From: a virus
Strand: one strand, 5' to 3'
IMG/VR virus record: IMGVR_UViG_3300017971_000194
Span: 122,350 to 186,349 of that record
DNA: 64,000 nucleotides
The position numbers were made by a program, and so were the translations under genes. A model generated the notes under the pieces. The model made no database searches, was not told the DNA's origin, and was given only the letters and a program-made list of their open reading frames with translations. This document shows positions 33,009-41,765 of the stretch, piece after piece (the stretch's first letter is position 1; each line of letters begins with the position of its first letter).

Positions 33009-33863
33009 ATGTTTGGTGAGATTTGGGAAAGAGATGGTGTCCGAGCATTTCTGACAAGTTATGTCAGAGAAGGCACCTTTCATCCTCTTATTCTCACTGG
33101 TGAAGAAGGCATGGGGAAGCAACTTTTCTCCAGGCTCATATTCAAATATGCCAATTGTGAAGGTAATCAAAGTTCAAAATGTGAATGTGCTTCTTGCATA
33201 TCAATACCTAGAGAAGATTACATTCTCTATGAATTAGAAAAGAAGTCTTGGGGTGTAAATGATATTCGAGAGATTTCTGCTGCTGTCAGTAAGCCACCAC
33301 TAGCCTCTAAAGTCAGAGCTATTGTCATAGACCAAGCTGATAAAATCACCCCTGAGGGAAGCGATGTTTTTTTGAAAATAGTAGAGGATGTAAAGCCTTA
33401 CAATCTGTTTCTTTTCCTCACTCCTTACCACACAGAAGTTATCCCCACTCTTCGATCTCGATGCTGGGAAATTTATATACCACCAACATCAGAAGCAGAG
33501 TATGGTGGAATACCACTGTTCCAACTTAACAAAAGTCGTGTGGAACAGGAAAGAGCTATATTGTTCATAGAGAGTTTTTTTGAAAAAGAGACGTTACTGA
33601 ATCTTCTTAAAGTACGAGAGACAGATCTTGGAGATTTAATCCATTGGGTGTTGTTTGTACTGCATCTTCATTTCACAGAATCCTCTCCATATGTCCAAGA
33701 AAGACTTTCATTGATAGAAGAGAAAAGAGGTAGTCAAGACCTACTCGTTATCTATAACCATTTAAATCAATTCTACCAGACTATGAAGAGATACCCTAGT
33801 GTTAGAGCTTGGCATCATTTCTTTCAAGCTGTGGTAGATGCAAAGATAGAGCTGAGAAAATAA
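33009..33863 (+). CDS. holB: Clamp-loader delta' subunit (HolB-like)
   Basis: A 284-residue AAA+ protein. It has a degenerate P-loop (GEEGMGKQ, residues 31-38), a four-cysteine zinc module (Cys50, Cys58, Cys60, Cys63), a Walker-B-like VIDQAD and the SRC sensor motif in TLRSRCWEI, as in DNA polymerase III delta' and gamma. Delta' sits in the clamp-loader ring and helps open the sliding clamp. The stop overlaps the start of the delta gene as TAATG. With the delta, tau/gamma and clamp genes it makes a full phage-coded loader. The E. coli gene is longer (334 residues), so it is somewhat short. Confidence 0.75.
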   Translation: MFGEIWERDGVRAFLTSYVREGTFHPLILTGEEGMGKQLFSRLIFKYANCEGNQSSKCECASCISIPREDYILYELEKKSWGVNDIREISAAVSKPPLASKVRAIVIDQADKITPEGSDVFLKIVEDVKPYNLFLFLTPYHTEVIPTLRSRCWEIYIPPTSEAEYGGIPLFQLNKSRVEQERAILFIESFFEKETLLNLLKVRETDLGDLIHWVLFVLHLHFTESSPYVQERLSLIEEKRGSQDLLVIYNHLNQFYQTMKRYPSVRAWHHFFQAVVDAKIELRK

Positions 33864-34744
33864 TGCATTGGTGTCTGATAGGTACAAACGAATTCTTGAG
33901 AATGAAAATCTTGGAGATGATCCAAGATCGTACCGGTATTGACACAGTTATCCAAAAAGAGGACCCTAATGAGATCTATTTCCTAATCAAAAGCAGTCCT
34001 CTCAAGAAGATCATAATTTTTTGTGATGTCCGTAAGATAAGTTACGACGTGCTCAAGAAAATAAAGTTGGAAAATCATCACATTGTTTGGGCTGTGACTA
34101 ACAGGGGGTATCTCGAACACATACCAGAAAAAGTACCTCAAGAAAATACATTCAAATGCAATGACCTCAATGAAGAAAGATTTGTAGTATTCATTAGAGG
34201 TGTCTTGAAGGAATTTGGTATCTCGTTATCTGAAGATGAATATATGTATTTAGCAGAACGTCTGGATAGGGGAGATCTCTATCAAACACACTCTGAATTA
34301 GTCAAGTTGGGGAATCATTTCAAAACTGCTGGTAAGATTCTACAAAAGGATCTCAAGTGGATTGGCAACCCAAAGAAAAAGACAACTCTAGATTTATTTA
34401 ATGATTTCCTCAGAAAAAGAGAAACCACACTCAAGACTTTTCTTAATCTAGAACATCAAGAAATACCTCCATTGCAAATCTTGGCTTTCTTTTTGGAAGC
34501 TGTTGAGAAAGTTATATATATAAAATCATTCATGGCTCGTGGAGGGGAAATCAAAGAACTTGCAGGTCAGTTAAATGCCCATCCGTATTTCCTAACAAAA
34601 CTACAAGAGCTATCTTCAAAAATAACCTTGCCTAAGTTACTGAGTTGGCATAAAAGGTTGTGCCAATTAGATATAGGTATGAAATATACAGGATTAGATG
34701 GCTATATATTATTACGGTCGTTTTTATTGGAGGAACTAGCATGA
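33863..34744 (+). CDS. holA: Clamp-loader delta subunit (HolA-like)
   Basis: A 293-residue protein starting at 33863 in a TAATG overlap with the delta' gene. The N-terminal region lacks a good P-loop, as in delta. The C-terminal part contains HPYFLTKLQELSSKITLP and LCQLDIGMKYTGLDGY, the pattern of the delta C-terminal domain (hydrophobic helix, then L-x-x-LD-x-x-x-K). Delta binds and opens the beta clamp. Overlap with NrdJ is ATGA. Identification rests on this C-terminal motif and the neighbouring delta'. Confidence 0.7.
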   Translation: MHWCLIGTNEFLRMKILEMIQDRTGIDTVIQKEDPNEIYFLIKSSPLKKIIIFCDVRKISYDVLKKIKLENHHIVWAVTNRGYLEHIPEKVPQENTFKCNDLNEERFVVFIRGVLKEFGISLSEDEYMYLAERLDRGDLYQTHSELVKLGNHFKTAGKILQKDLKWIGNPKKKTTLDLFNDFLRKRETTLKTFLNLEHQEIPPLQILAFFLEAVEKVIYIKSFMARGGEIKELAGQLNAHPYFLTKLQELSSKITLPKLLSWHKRLCQLDIGMKYTGLDGYILLRSFLLEELA

Positions 34745-37371
34745 TAAGTTTAGAGGTATCTGGTGATACTACGAAAATGAAAGTGGAGTCTTTTTTCTGT
34801 AAAGGTGGGAAACCAGATGCAGGCATAAAATGGGAAAAGAAAAATGCAGAAGTAAAAGACAAAGATGGCAATGCAATATTCCAACAGAAAGGGGTTTCCT
34901 ATCCTCAGTTTTGGAGTCAGCAAGCTATCAACATAGTTTCTGAGAAATACTTTGCAAAAACAAGCAGAGCTAAAAATGAAGAGAAAAGCCTAAAAGAACT
35001 AGCTGAACGAGTTTGTGGTACGATTCGTAAATGGGCTATTGAAGGTGAATATCTAGATGAAGATGAGGCAGATGTATTTTGTAATGAACTTATGTATATG
35101 ATCTACAATCAAGTCATGGCTTTTAATAGCCCAGTGTTCTTCAACATAGGGCTAGATGAAGAGCCTATGATCTCTGCTTGCTTCATTCAAGGTTTGGAAG
35201 ATTCAATGGGTTCTATTATGGAACTTGTCTCCAACGAGGCTCGTATCTTTCAAAACGGGGGTGGGACAGGGACCAATTTTTCTGTCCTCAGGTCTTCAAC
35301 GGAGCCTCTATCAAAAGGAGGTATAGCTTCTGGTCCTGTATCTTTCATGAAAGGTTTTGATGCTTTTGCTGGTGTCATCAAAAGTGGTGGGAGATTACGT
35401 CGTGCTGCCAAGATGATCATTTTGGATGTAGGGCATCCAGATGTTGAGGAATTCATTTGGTGCAAAGCTCTTGAAGAAAAACGTCTCCAAGAATTGATCC
35501 GAGATGGTGAAGCCAATTTTGAACACGTCTATAATCATACTTACTTCCAGAATGGTAACAACTCAGTACGTATCCCAAATGAGTTTTTCCGAGCTGTCAA
35601 GAATGATGGTAATTGGTATACAAAAGAGGTAGTCAGTGGGAAGAAAGGTCCTAAGTACAAAGCTTCTGAGATTCTAGGGGACATAGCGAAAGCAGCACAT
35701 ATTTGTGGTGACCCTGGTGTTCAGTACCATACCACTATCAATGATTGGAATACACTAGCCAATTCTGGTGAGATTGTAGCTTCCAATCCTTGTAGTGAAT
35801 TTATGTCTCTTAATGATAGTGCTTGTAATCTTGCTTCATTGAATCTTATGAAGTTTGTCTCTTTGGATAAAGAGAAATTTTTTGACATTGAAGCTTTCCG
35901 ACATGCAGTACAGGTGACTATTCTAGCTCAAGAGATTTTAATTGACCGGGCTTCTTATCCCACACCAAAAATAACTGAGGGAGCCAGGAAATATCGTCAA
36001 TTGGGTTTGGGGTATGCCAATCTTGGTGGTGCTCTTATGGCTTTGGGTCATCCTTATGACTCAGATTTTTCTCGAAGCATTGCTGCTGCAATTACTAGTC
36101 TCATGACTTCAACGGCATATGATTTCAGTGCTGATATTGCCGTTCTAAAAGAACCATTTCAGGAATGGGAACTCAACAAACAACCTTTCATCAAAGTGAT
36201 GAACAAGCACATAAGAGCCCATAAGAAAATCATAGGAGAAGATCCTATTGAAGACTTGTTAGAGATCAGTCTTGATACTTGGAATTCGGTAGTGTCAAAG
36301 TGTAACAAGCATGGGATTCGTAACAGTCAAGTCACTCTGCTTGCTCCTACAGGAACTATTGGATTCATGATGGATGTGGCAACCACAGGAGTAGAACCTG
36401 ACATTGCTTTGGTGAAAAGTAAGGTTCTTGTTGGTGGTGGGGCTATGCAATTAGTGAATCCTGTTATTCCATTAGCTCTGAAGACTCTCCATTATAAAAA
36501 TGATGAGATCAAGAAAATCCAAGACTACGTTCTTGAGAATGGATACATAGAAGGAGCACCTGGGCTTCTTGAGAAACACCTGCCAATATTTGATTGTGCT
36601 ATCCCTCTCAATAATAGATGCATAGAGCCTATGGGTCATATCAGGATGATGGCAGCCGTCCAACCATTCCTTAGTGGTGCTATCAGCAAGACTGTCAACT
36701 TGCCTGAAAACGTCACAATAGAAGAGATCAAGGATATATATCTAGACGCTTGGAAAATGGGTCTGAAATCTATAGCTGTTTATAGACAAGGTTCCAAAAT
36801 TTTCCAGCCCTTGATGTCCAAGACAAAAGGTAAGAAAAGAGCTGCCTTGAAGCCCCTTAGACGAAACTTGCCAGATGAGATCAAAACTATTCGACACAAA
36901 TTCGATATAATCGGACACAAAGGGTATATTCACGTAGGTCTTTTTGAAGATGGATCACCAGGGGAGTTATTTATCCGTATGGCAAAGGCAGGGTCTACTA
37001 TAAATGGTCTCATGGACAATTTTGGGATTGCCGTGAGTCTTGGTCTTCAGTATGGAGTCCCCTTAGATGCATTTATAACCAAGTTTGAGAACACCAGATT
37101 TGAGCCTCAAGGTTGGACCAAAAACTCAGATATACAGTTTGCAAAATCCATTCTTGATTACATTTTCAGATGGTTGAAGTCATACTTCTATTCTGATGAC
37201 CATACTCATGTTGAAGCAGAACTGAAGGATGAGCCAGTAGAGGAATTACCAGCCTTGCAGACAAGTACCATTTCTGATGGGCCTCCTTGTCCTAATTGTG
37301 GGTTCCTCACTACTCCAAACGGAACTTGTTATCGGTGTCCAAATTGTGGTAACTCATTAGGATGTTCATAA
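34741..37371 (+). CDS. nrdJ: Class II ribonucleotide reductase, B12-dependent (NrdJ)
   Basis: An 876-residue enzyme from ATG 34741, which overlaps the delta stop and follows GGAGG at 8 bases. It converts ribonucleotides to deoxyribonucleotides with adenosylcobalamin. Features: NSPVFFNIG and the SACF cysteine near residue 140, GGGTGTNFS, NPCSEFMSLNDSACNLASLN with the active-site residues, APTGTIGFMMD, and a C-terminal double CxxC ribbon ending CPNCGNSLGCS, which carries the regenerating cysteines. No class I or III subunit genes are near. Use of B12 means the host must take up or make cobalamin. Confidence 0.93.
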   Translation: MISLEVSGDTTKMKVESFFCKGGKPDAGIKWEKKNAEVKDKDGNAIFQQKGVSYPQFWSQQAINIVSEKYFAKTSRAKNEEKSLKELAERVCGTIRKWAIEGEYLDEDEADVFCNELMYMIYNQVMAFNSPVFFNIGLDEEPMISACFIQGLEDSMGSIMELVSNEARIFQNGGGTGTNFSVLRSSTEPLSKGGIASGPVSFMKGFDAFAGVIKSGGRLRRAAKMIILDVGHPDVEEFIWCKALEEKRLQELIRDGEANFEHVYNHTYFQNGNNSVRIPNEFFRAVKNDGNWYTKEVVSGKKGPKYKASEILGDIAKAAHICGDPGVQYHTTINDWNTLANSGEIVASNPCSEFMSLNDSACNLASLNLMKFVSLDKEKFFDIEAFRHAVQVTILAQEILIDRASYPTPKITEGARKYRQLGLGYANLGGALMALGHPYDSDFSRSIAAAITSLMTSTAYDFSADIAVLKEPFQEWELNKQPFIKVMNKHIRAHKKIIGEDPIEDLLEISLDTWNSVVSKCNKHGIRNSQVTLLAPTGTIGFMMDVATTGVEPDIALVKSKVLVGGGAMQLVNPVIPLALKTLHYKNDEIKKIQDYVLENGYIEGAPGLLEKHLPIFDCAIPLNNRCIEPMGHIRMMAAVQPFLSGAISKTVNLPENVTIEEIKDIYLDAWKMGLKSIAVYRQGSKIFQPLMSKTKGKKRAALKPLRRNLPDEIKTIRHKFDIIGHKGYIHVGLFEDGSPGELFIRMAKAGSTINGLMDNFGIAVSLGLQYGVPLDAFITKFENTRFEPQGWTKNSDIQFAKSILDYIFRWLKSYFYSDDHTHVEAELKDEPVEELPALQTSTISDGPPCPNCGFLTTPNGTCYRCPNCGNSLGCS

Positions 37372-39311
37372 TGGAACTTGAGATAGCAAATGGTCTGAAG
37401 ACCTGGATGGAGGAGATCGTAAAGATACCTCCATCATCTTTCAATCAAATCAATTTTGGTAAGTATCGAGGTCCTTACGAACTTATCACTCAGAACCATA
37501 AAACTCTTAGAGGACCAAGAAGTGTACTCCAATATTGGAGTTACATTGAATCATTTAGTCCTGAGATTTTCCTTATCATGGGATGGGGGTTCTCCTACAA
37601 AGTAGCTAAGAATGCTCTCTATGCTTTTCATGACAAGCATCAGAAACTTCCCTCTCTCAATAACCTGTTCGAGAACCCATATATTTTGATTGGGTTTGGT
37701 AGGGTGCAATTCAAAAAGATTGACCATATTGCTTTAAATGAAATTGGTCTGAAAGAAGATTCTCCGGTTCGTATTCTTGGATATGTCAAACATATCTTGT
37801 CTCAAGCCTCATCATCAGGGCATCTATATTTATCTCAAGAAAGTGTGTTGTCAAAAGTCTGTGATAATTTGAATCTCAAATTCTCTCTAGATGACCTAAT
37901 GAAGATGATCAAAAATGATTCTCTAGAAACTGTGGTGCTAGACCATAATATGGTTTACAGCGGATGGGCTTACAATGTTGAAAAGCGATCCTCAGAGATG
38001 ATGTGTGATTTGATCTATAAAAGAACTGAAGATCTAGACATCACACAATTTATAGATAATTTCCAAAAAAGAGAGGGTATTCAATTTTCTGAGAATCAAA
38101 ATCAAGCTGTGCATATGGCTTTAGAAAACAATTCATTTATTCTTACTGGACTACCTGGTACTGGAAAGACAACCCTCACTAAATGCTTGTGTAGCATGTT
38201 CAAAAATATTCTTGGTGAGGACCCTTTACTACTTACTCCTACTGGAGTGGCTGCAAAAAATCTCCAGGAAATGACTCAATTAGATGCGTTCACTATACAT
38301 AGAGCTTTGGAATACCGAGGTGGTCATTGGGAGTATAATGAGCACCGAAAGTATAGTACAAAAGTTGTCATTGTTGACGAGGTGTCAATGGTAGATCAAG
38401 TTGTGTTCTACCACTTATTAGCAGCTATTGATACCAACACCCGTCTTATATTGATTGGGGATACAGCTCAGCTACCTAGTGTTGGCCCAGGAAACGTGTT
38501 GAGAGAATTAATAGGGTCCAAACAAATCCCCACAGTATCTTTAACTGAGATTTTCCGTCAAGAAGAGGCTTCTGATATTGTTTTGAATGCTCATAGAATC
38601 AATAAAGGTCAGAGCATCACTATCACAGATAAGAAGCCTGCTGATTTCATGTATATCAGTGGATCAGATCAGGTTGAGCTTAGAGATTTCATCATAAAAG
38701 CTTCTCAAAAGCTATTTAAAGATGAAAAAGATTTTCAAGTCATAGCTCCAATGTATCGTGGTGATGTTGGTGTAGACTCTCTAAATGAACATCTGAGAGA
38801 TTCTCTAAATCCAGCTTCAAAAGACAAAAAGGAAATGACTATTGGTGGTATTCGATTTCGAGTGGGGGATCGTATAATTATCACTAAAAATATGTATAAG
38901 TTACAGGTCTACAATGGAGATATTGGTAAGATAAGGTCTATAGATTTCAAGACAAAAGAAATTGTAATCAAGATTTTCAAGCCATTCAGATATCTTCATT
39001 TGAAAACAAATGACGATGCTCTCCACACAATGGGTATGAAACTGGCCTATGCTATTACGGTACACAAAATACAAGGTCTTGAATTTGACTATATCATCCT
39101 TCCATTGGTGATGAGTTTCTTCCCATTGTTACAACGAAATCTTCTATATACAGGGATCACGAGAGCTAGGAAAAAACTTATTCTGTTAGGGGAGAAAAAA
39201 GCTATCGGGAAAGCCATTCAGAACAATAAACCTATTCAAAGAAATTCATTATTAGGTAAGAGAATTATAGAAATTCTATACCAAAATGGTGAGATACAAA
39301 AAAATAATTGA
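37371..39311 (+). CDS. SF1B helicase, RecD/RecD2-like
   Basis: A 646-residue protein. The ATG at 37371 shares bases with the NrdJ stop as TAATG. The helicase core starts near residue 240: Q-motif FSENQNQAVHMAL, Walker A LTGLPGTGKTT (about 260-268), LLTPTGVAAK, Walker B VVIVDEVSMVD, LIGDTAQLPSVGPG, EIFRQ, and the C-terminal UvrD-like AITVHKIQGLEFD and LYTGITRARKKLI. This is the order in RecD2/TraA-type 5'-to-3' helicases. The N-terminal 230 residues may be the inhibitory or HhH-like region. Likely in replication or recombination. Confidence 0.85.
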   Translation: MELEIANGLKTWMEEIVKIPPSSFNQINFGKYRGPYELITQNHKTLRGPRSVLQYWSYIESFSPEIFLIMGWGFSYKVAKNALYAFHDKHQKLPSLNNLFENPYILIGFGRVQFKKIDHIALNEIGLKEDSPVRILGYVKHILSQASSSGHLYLSQESVLSKVCDNLNLKFSLDDLMKMIKNDSLETVVLDHNMVYSGWAYNVEKRSSEMMCDLIYKRTEDLDITQFIDNFQKREGIQFSENQNQAVHMALENNSFILTGLPGTGKTTLTKCLCSMFKNILGEDPLLLTPTGVAAKNLQEMTQLDAFTIHRALEYRGGHWEYNEHRKYSTKVVIVDEVSMVDQVVFYHLLAAIDTNTRLILIGDTAQLPSVGPGNVLRELIGSKQIPTVSLTEIFRQEEASDIVLNAHRINKGQSITITDKKPADFMYISGSDQVELRDFIIKASQKLFKDEKDFQVIAPMYRGDVGVDSLNEHLRDSLNPASKDKKEMTIGGIRFRVGDRIIITKNMYKLQVYNGDIGKIRSIDFKTKEIVIKIFKPFRYLHLKTNDDALHTMGMKLAYAITVHKIQGLEFDYIILPLVMSFFPLLQRNLLYTGITRARKKLILLGEKKAIGKAIQNNKPIQRNSLLGKRIIEILYQNGEIQKNN

Positions 39312-39342
39312 GTTCGTATAGTGGTTTTGTTGAGAGGTGAAA

Positions 39343-39660
39343 ATGAAGATAAAGTCAATAACAGCAGCTATGACCTCATTTGGGGACCAAGAGAAAAGAT
39401 CCTGGGGTAAAGATATCTTTTTATCTTTTACCGCTGTGCCTGAAGGTCAAGACTGGTCGCTTGAAGAAGCTGAAGTTGAGTACATGAAGTTGTGCAAGAG
39501 GCTCTCTGTTATGAGCTTTGCTACCTTACTTTCCCGTAACATGATCACAAGTGATTCTTACACTCTCAAGAAAGATCGTACTTCAGGTGTGTTCGACATG
39601 TTGATTGAACAGTTGAGTAAGAAACTTGAAGAGGAGGACAAGAGGGAAGATGATAAATGA
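39343..39660 (+). CDS. Small replication-operon protein, 105 aa
   Basis: Read from ATG 39343, with GAGAGGTG upstream; a GTG two codons earlier is possible. It starts MKIKSITAAMTSFGDQEKRS with strands and a helix, and ends in a charged coil (EQLSKKLEEEDKREDDK). It overlaps the next gene by 11 bases. It lies between helicase and a coiled-coil protein, near the ssDNA-binding candidate. No family was recognised; an accessory replication role is inferred from position. Confidence 0.5.
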   Translation: MKIKSITAAMTSFGDQEKRSWGKDIFLSFTAVPEGQDWSLEEAEVEYMKLCKRLSVMSFATLLSRNMITSDSYTLKKDRTSGVFDMLIEQLSKKLEEEDKREDDK

Positions 39661-40447
39661 GGCTTGGATAAAACAAGTATTTGACCGTATACCTAAGATG
39701 GTCATTACTTTAGAGGATGGTGATATCACTGTTCTTGGTCCTGTTTATCTTCGTGAGAAGCTTGTCGAGTGTCGTACCTACTTGAATGAAGTCAGTGGTT
39801 ATCTTCAGTCTATAAAGCGGTCACTTTGGGAAGTGACCAGGAAATTAGAAGCCTCTCGTGCTGAATATAAAATTGATCTTGATCAGCTCATAGCTACTGA
39901 TGAAGTTGTACGTAGAGGTACTTCGTACAAAGATAGAGTAGCTTCAGCTAACCAACAGTTAATAGACAATCTCAAAGAAATTGCAGACCTTGAAGAACAA
40001 GAAAGAGACCTTAAAGCCTTGGAAGAAGTTGTAAAGGTCAAGATTCGGGATCTGAAAGATGCCAATGCCGATATCCGCACTGCTAAGCAGTTAATGACTA
40101 CAGAGATTTCTTTGGAAGGGTATCTTGGTTCAGAAGGTGGGAAAGAAAAAAAAGAAAAAGAAGATGTCAACAAAGACCCTTCAATTTTATTAGATGGTAT
40201 ACCTGACGATCCACCTTCTATAGAGACCGATGACGATGAGGAAAAGTCAGCATCTGAGGACATCAGTTTTTTAGATGACTTTGATGCAGAGTCTGATAAC
40301 TCTTCTCCTGACACGGGAGAAAACTCTGAGGAAGAAGGGAAGAAAGAAAATGACTTGAAGACCATTGAAGTAGAAGAACCAGAAACAAAAGAGCCAGAAG
40401 TCAAAGGTGAAGACCAAGATTTGATGGACATTTTAAAAGACCTATAA
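39650..40447 (+). CDS. Coiled-coil protein with acidic tail, 265 aa
   Basis: The ATG at 39650 has AGAGGGAAG upstream. The first 30 residues look folded, then a long coiled coil (about 35-150) with many Glu, Lys and Leu. The last 100 residues are very acidic, serine-rich, and end QDLMDILKDL. This end resembles SDYSDLLADL at the C-terminus of the next protein, a candidate ssDNA-binding protein. Such acidic tips often serve as protein docking sites. The function is unknown; it may belong to the same DNA-binding complex. Confidence 0.55.
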   Translation: MINEAWIKQVFDRIPKMVITLEDGDITVLGPVYLREKLVECRTYLNEVSGYLQSIKRSLWEVTRKLEASRAEYKIDLDQLIATDEVVRRGTSYKDRVASANQQLIDNLKEIADLEEQERDLKALEEVVKVKIRDLKDANADIRTAKQLMTTEISLEGYLGSEGGKEKKEKEDVNKDPSILLDGIPDDPPSIETDDDEEKSASEDISFLDDFDAESDNSSPDTGENSEEEGKKENDLKTIEVEEPETKEPEVKGEDQDLMDILKDL

Positions 40448-40459
40448 TGGAGGTAAGCC

Positions 40460-41140
40460 ATGTCACAGCCAAGTTGGATCAATGAAGTTAGTTTTGATGA
40501 CGGTGATGATGTTGTCAAGACCAGTCGTATCGATACCTATAAAGGTACGATCAAAAATGCTACAGATCGCATTGCAATTGCTCTGCGTAGAAAAGACGAG
40601 GAAGGGAAGTATTTGATGGACAAGATTTCCTTTCTTGTCGTGAATGCTCACTACCATCCCTCGGTAGGCTACGTGATCTGTACTAATGGGTTCTGCTGCG
40701 AACGTATGGGAGCACCAAAAAGTCGAATTGCTACTATCATTGTTCAGTATATTACTGATCGAGATGGTAATATCGACAAGACCAATTTCCGTAAGTATCA
40801 GGTATGGCCCTGGGTCATCAATGGGGACAAGTATAACGACCTGAAGCGTCGTAATAAGTCCAACCCTCTCCATCAAACGGATCTGGAAGTGACTTGTAAG
40901 GACACACAGTATCAGAAGTTGGATATTGTACCAGCAGGTGAAGCTCTGTGGATGAAGAAGGATGAGATCAGAGATGACATACTTGCTAAGGTTAAGAAGC
41001 TGGAAGAGTCCCTGCCAAATCTTTTGGGTCGGAAGATGACCACAGAAGAACTCAAAGAGGCTTTGGGTGACGACGTTGATGGGGTTGAAGAAGGTGGTGC
41101 CGATTCTTCGGACTATTCTGATCTTCTAGCGGACCTTTAA
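40460..41140 (+). CDS. Single-stranded-DNA-binding protein candidate
   Basis: A 226-residue protein behind TGGAGGTAAGCC. The first 160 residues are basic and beta-rich with aromatic residues (DKISFLVVNAHYHPSVGYVI, KTNFRKYQVWPWVING), and GYVICTNGFCCERMG holds three cysteines. This resembles phage OB-fold SSBs such as the gp32 class. The tail is strongly acidic and ends SDYSDLLADL, as SSBs end in an acidic tip for partner proteins. It lies just before the RuvC-like and RecA genes. GC is somewhat higher than in neighbours, as in abundantly made proteins. Confidence 0.6.
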   Translation: MSQPSWINEVSFDDGDDVVKTSRIDTYKGTIKNATDRIAIALRRKDEEGKYLMDKISFLVVNAHYHPSVGYVICTNGFCCERMGAPKSRIATIIVQYITDRDGNIDKTNFRKYQVWPWVINGDKYNDLKRRNKSNPLHQTDLEVTCKDTQYQKLDIVPAGEALWMKKDEIRDDILAKVKKLEESLPNLLGRKMTTEELKEALGDDVDGVEEGGADSSDYSDLLADL

Positions 41141-41144
41141 TGAC

Positions 41145-41765
41145 ATGAGGGTCCTTGGTCTTGACCCCTCGATGACCAACTATGGGTGGTGTTTGATAGA
41201 TGACCAGGCATCACCTATAGTTGTGAATCGAGGAAAATTCCAGACCGACTCGAAGATGTTGTTCATAGATCGCTACGTCTATCTTCGTGAGTCAATCTAT
41301 GATCTCTGCATCAATACTGAAGATCTAACCGCAGTAGGTATTGAAAGTCCTCCATTTGGAGAGCTTTGGTCAGAAGGTCTATATGGATTGTTTTTATTTG
41401 CTATGGAAGCCCTTCACAAAGCAAAAAAGAACGTATACTTTTGGGACCCGTTGACAGTGAAAAGTAGAGCCAAAGAAATATTGGGTAGAGAGAAGGGCAA
41501 GATGTTCAAAGTAGATATGATAGATGCTGCAAAAAAAGCTTCTGATGTAAAAGGGGGTTGGAACTCTGACACTGCTGATGCTTTTAATGTAGCCTATCTT
41601 ACCTATAGATTCATTCTTTATTTTAATGGGACCACCCCTGAGGAAGAACTTACCCCAAAGGAAAAGTGGATATTTCTTGGTGTGAAGAAGGTAAAAGGGA
41701 AGTTGAAAAAACGTGGGATGGCTTACCGTGAGAATGACAGATTTTTTCTGTTTGGAGAAAATTGA
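41145..41765 (+). CDS. RuvC-like Holliday junction resolvase
   Basis: A 206-residue protein with RNase-H-fold acid motifs: VLGLDPSMTNYGW (Asp7), AVGIESPP, and SDTADAFNVAY, in the order of RuvC/RNase-H resolvases. Such enzymes cut four-way DNA junctions made in recombination, which phages must resolve before packaging. The start follows the upstream stop by 4 bases; the stop abuts the RecA start. The C-terminal 50 residues are basic and extra to the RuvC fold (KKVKGKLKKRGM). Confidence 0.7.
   Translation: MRVLGLDPSMTNYGWCLIDDQASPIVVNRGKFQTDSKMLFIDRYVYLRESIYDLCINTEDLTAVGIESPPFGELWSEGLYGLFLFAMEALHKAKKNVYFWDPLTVKSRAKEILGREKGKMFKVDMIDAAKKASDVKGGWNSDTADAFNVAYLTYRFILYFNGTTPEEELTPKEKWIFLGVKKVKGKLKKRGMAYRENDRFFLFGEN

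Noticed and set aside
34500-34740. Cobalamin riboswitch before the B12-dependent reductase
   Set aside because: The gene overlaps the delta gene and no leader exists; the B12-box pattern was not found.
39883-40518. 211-codon minus-strand frame opposite the coiled-coil gene
   Set aside because: The product is almost only serine and other residues produced by reading acidic codons backwards.
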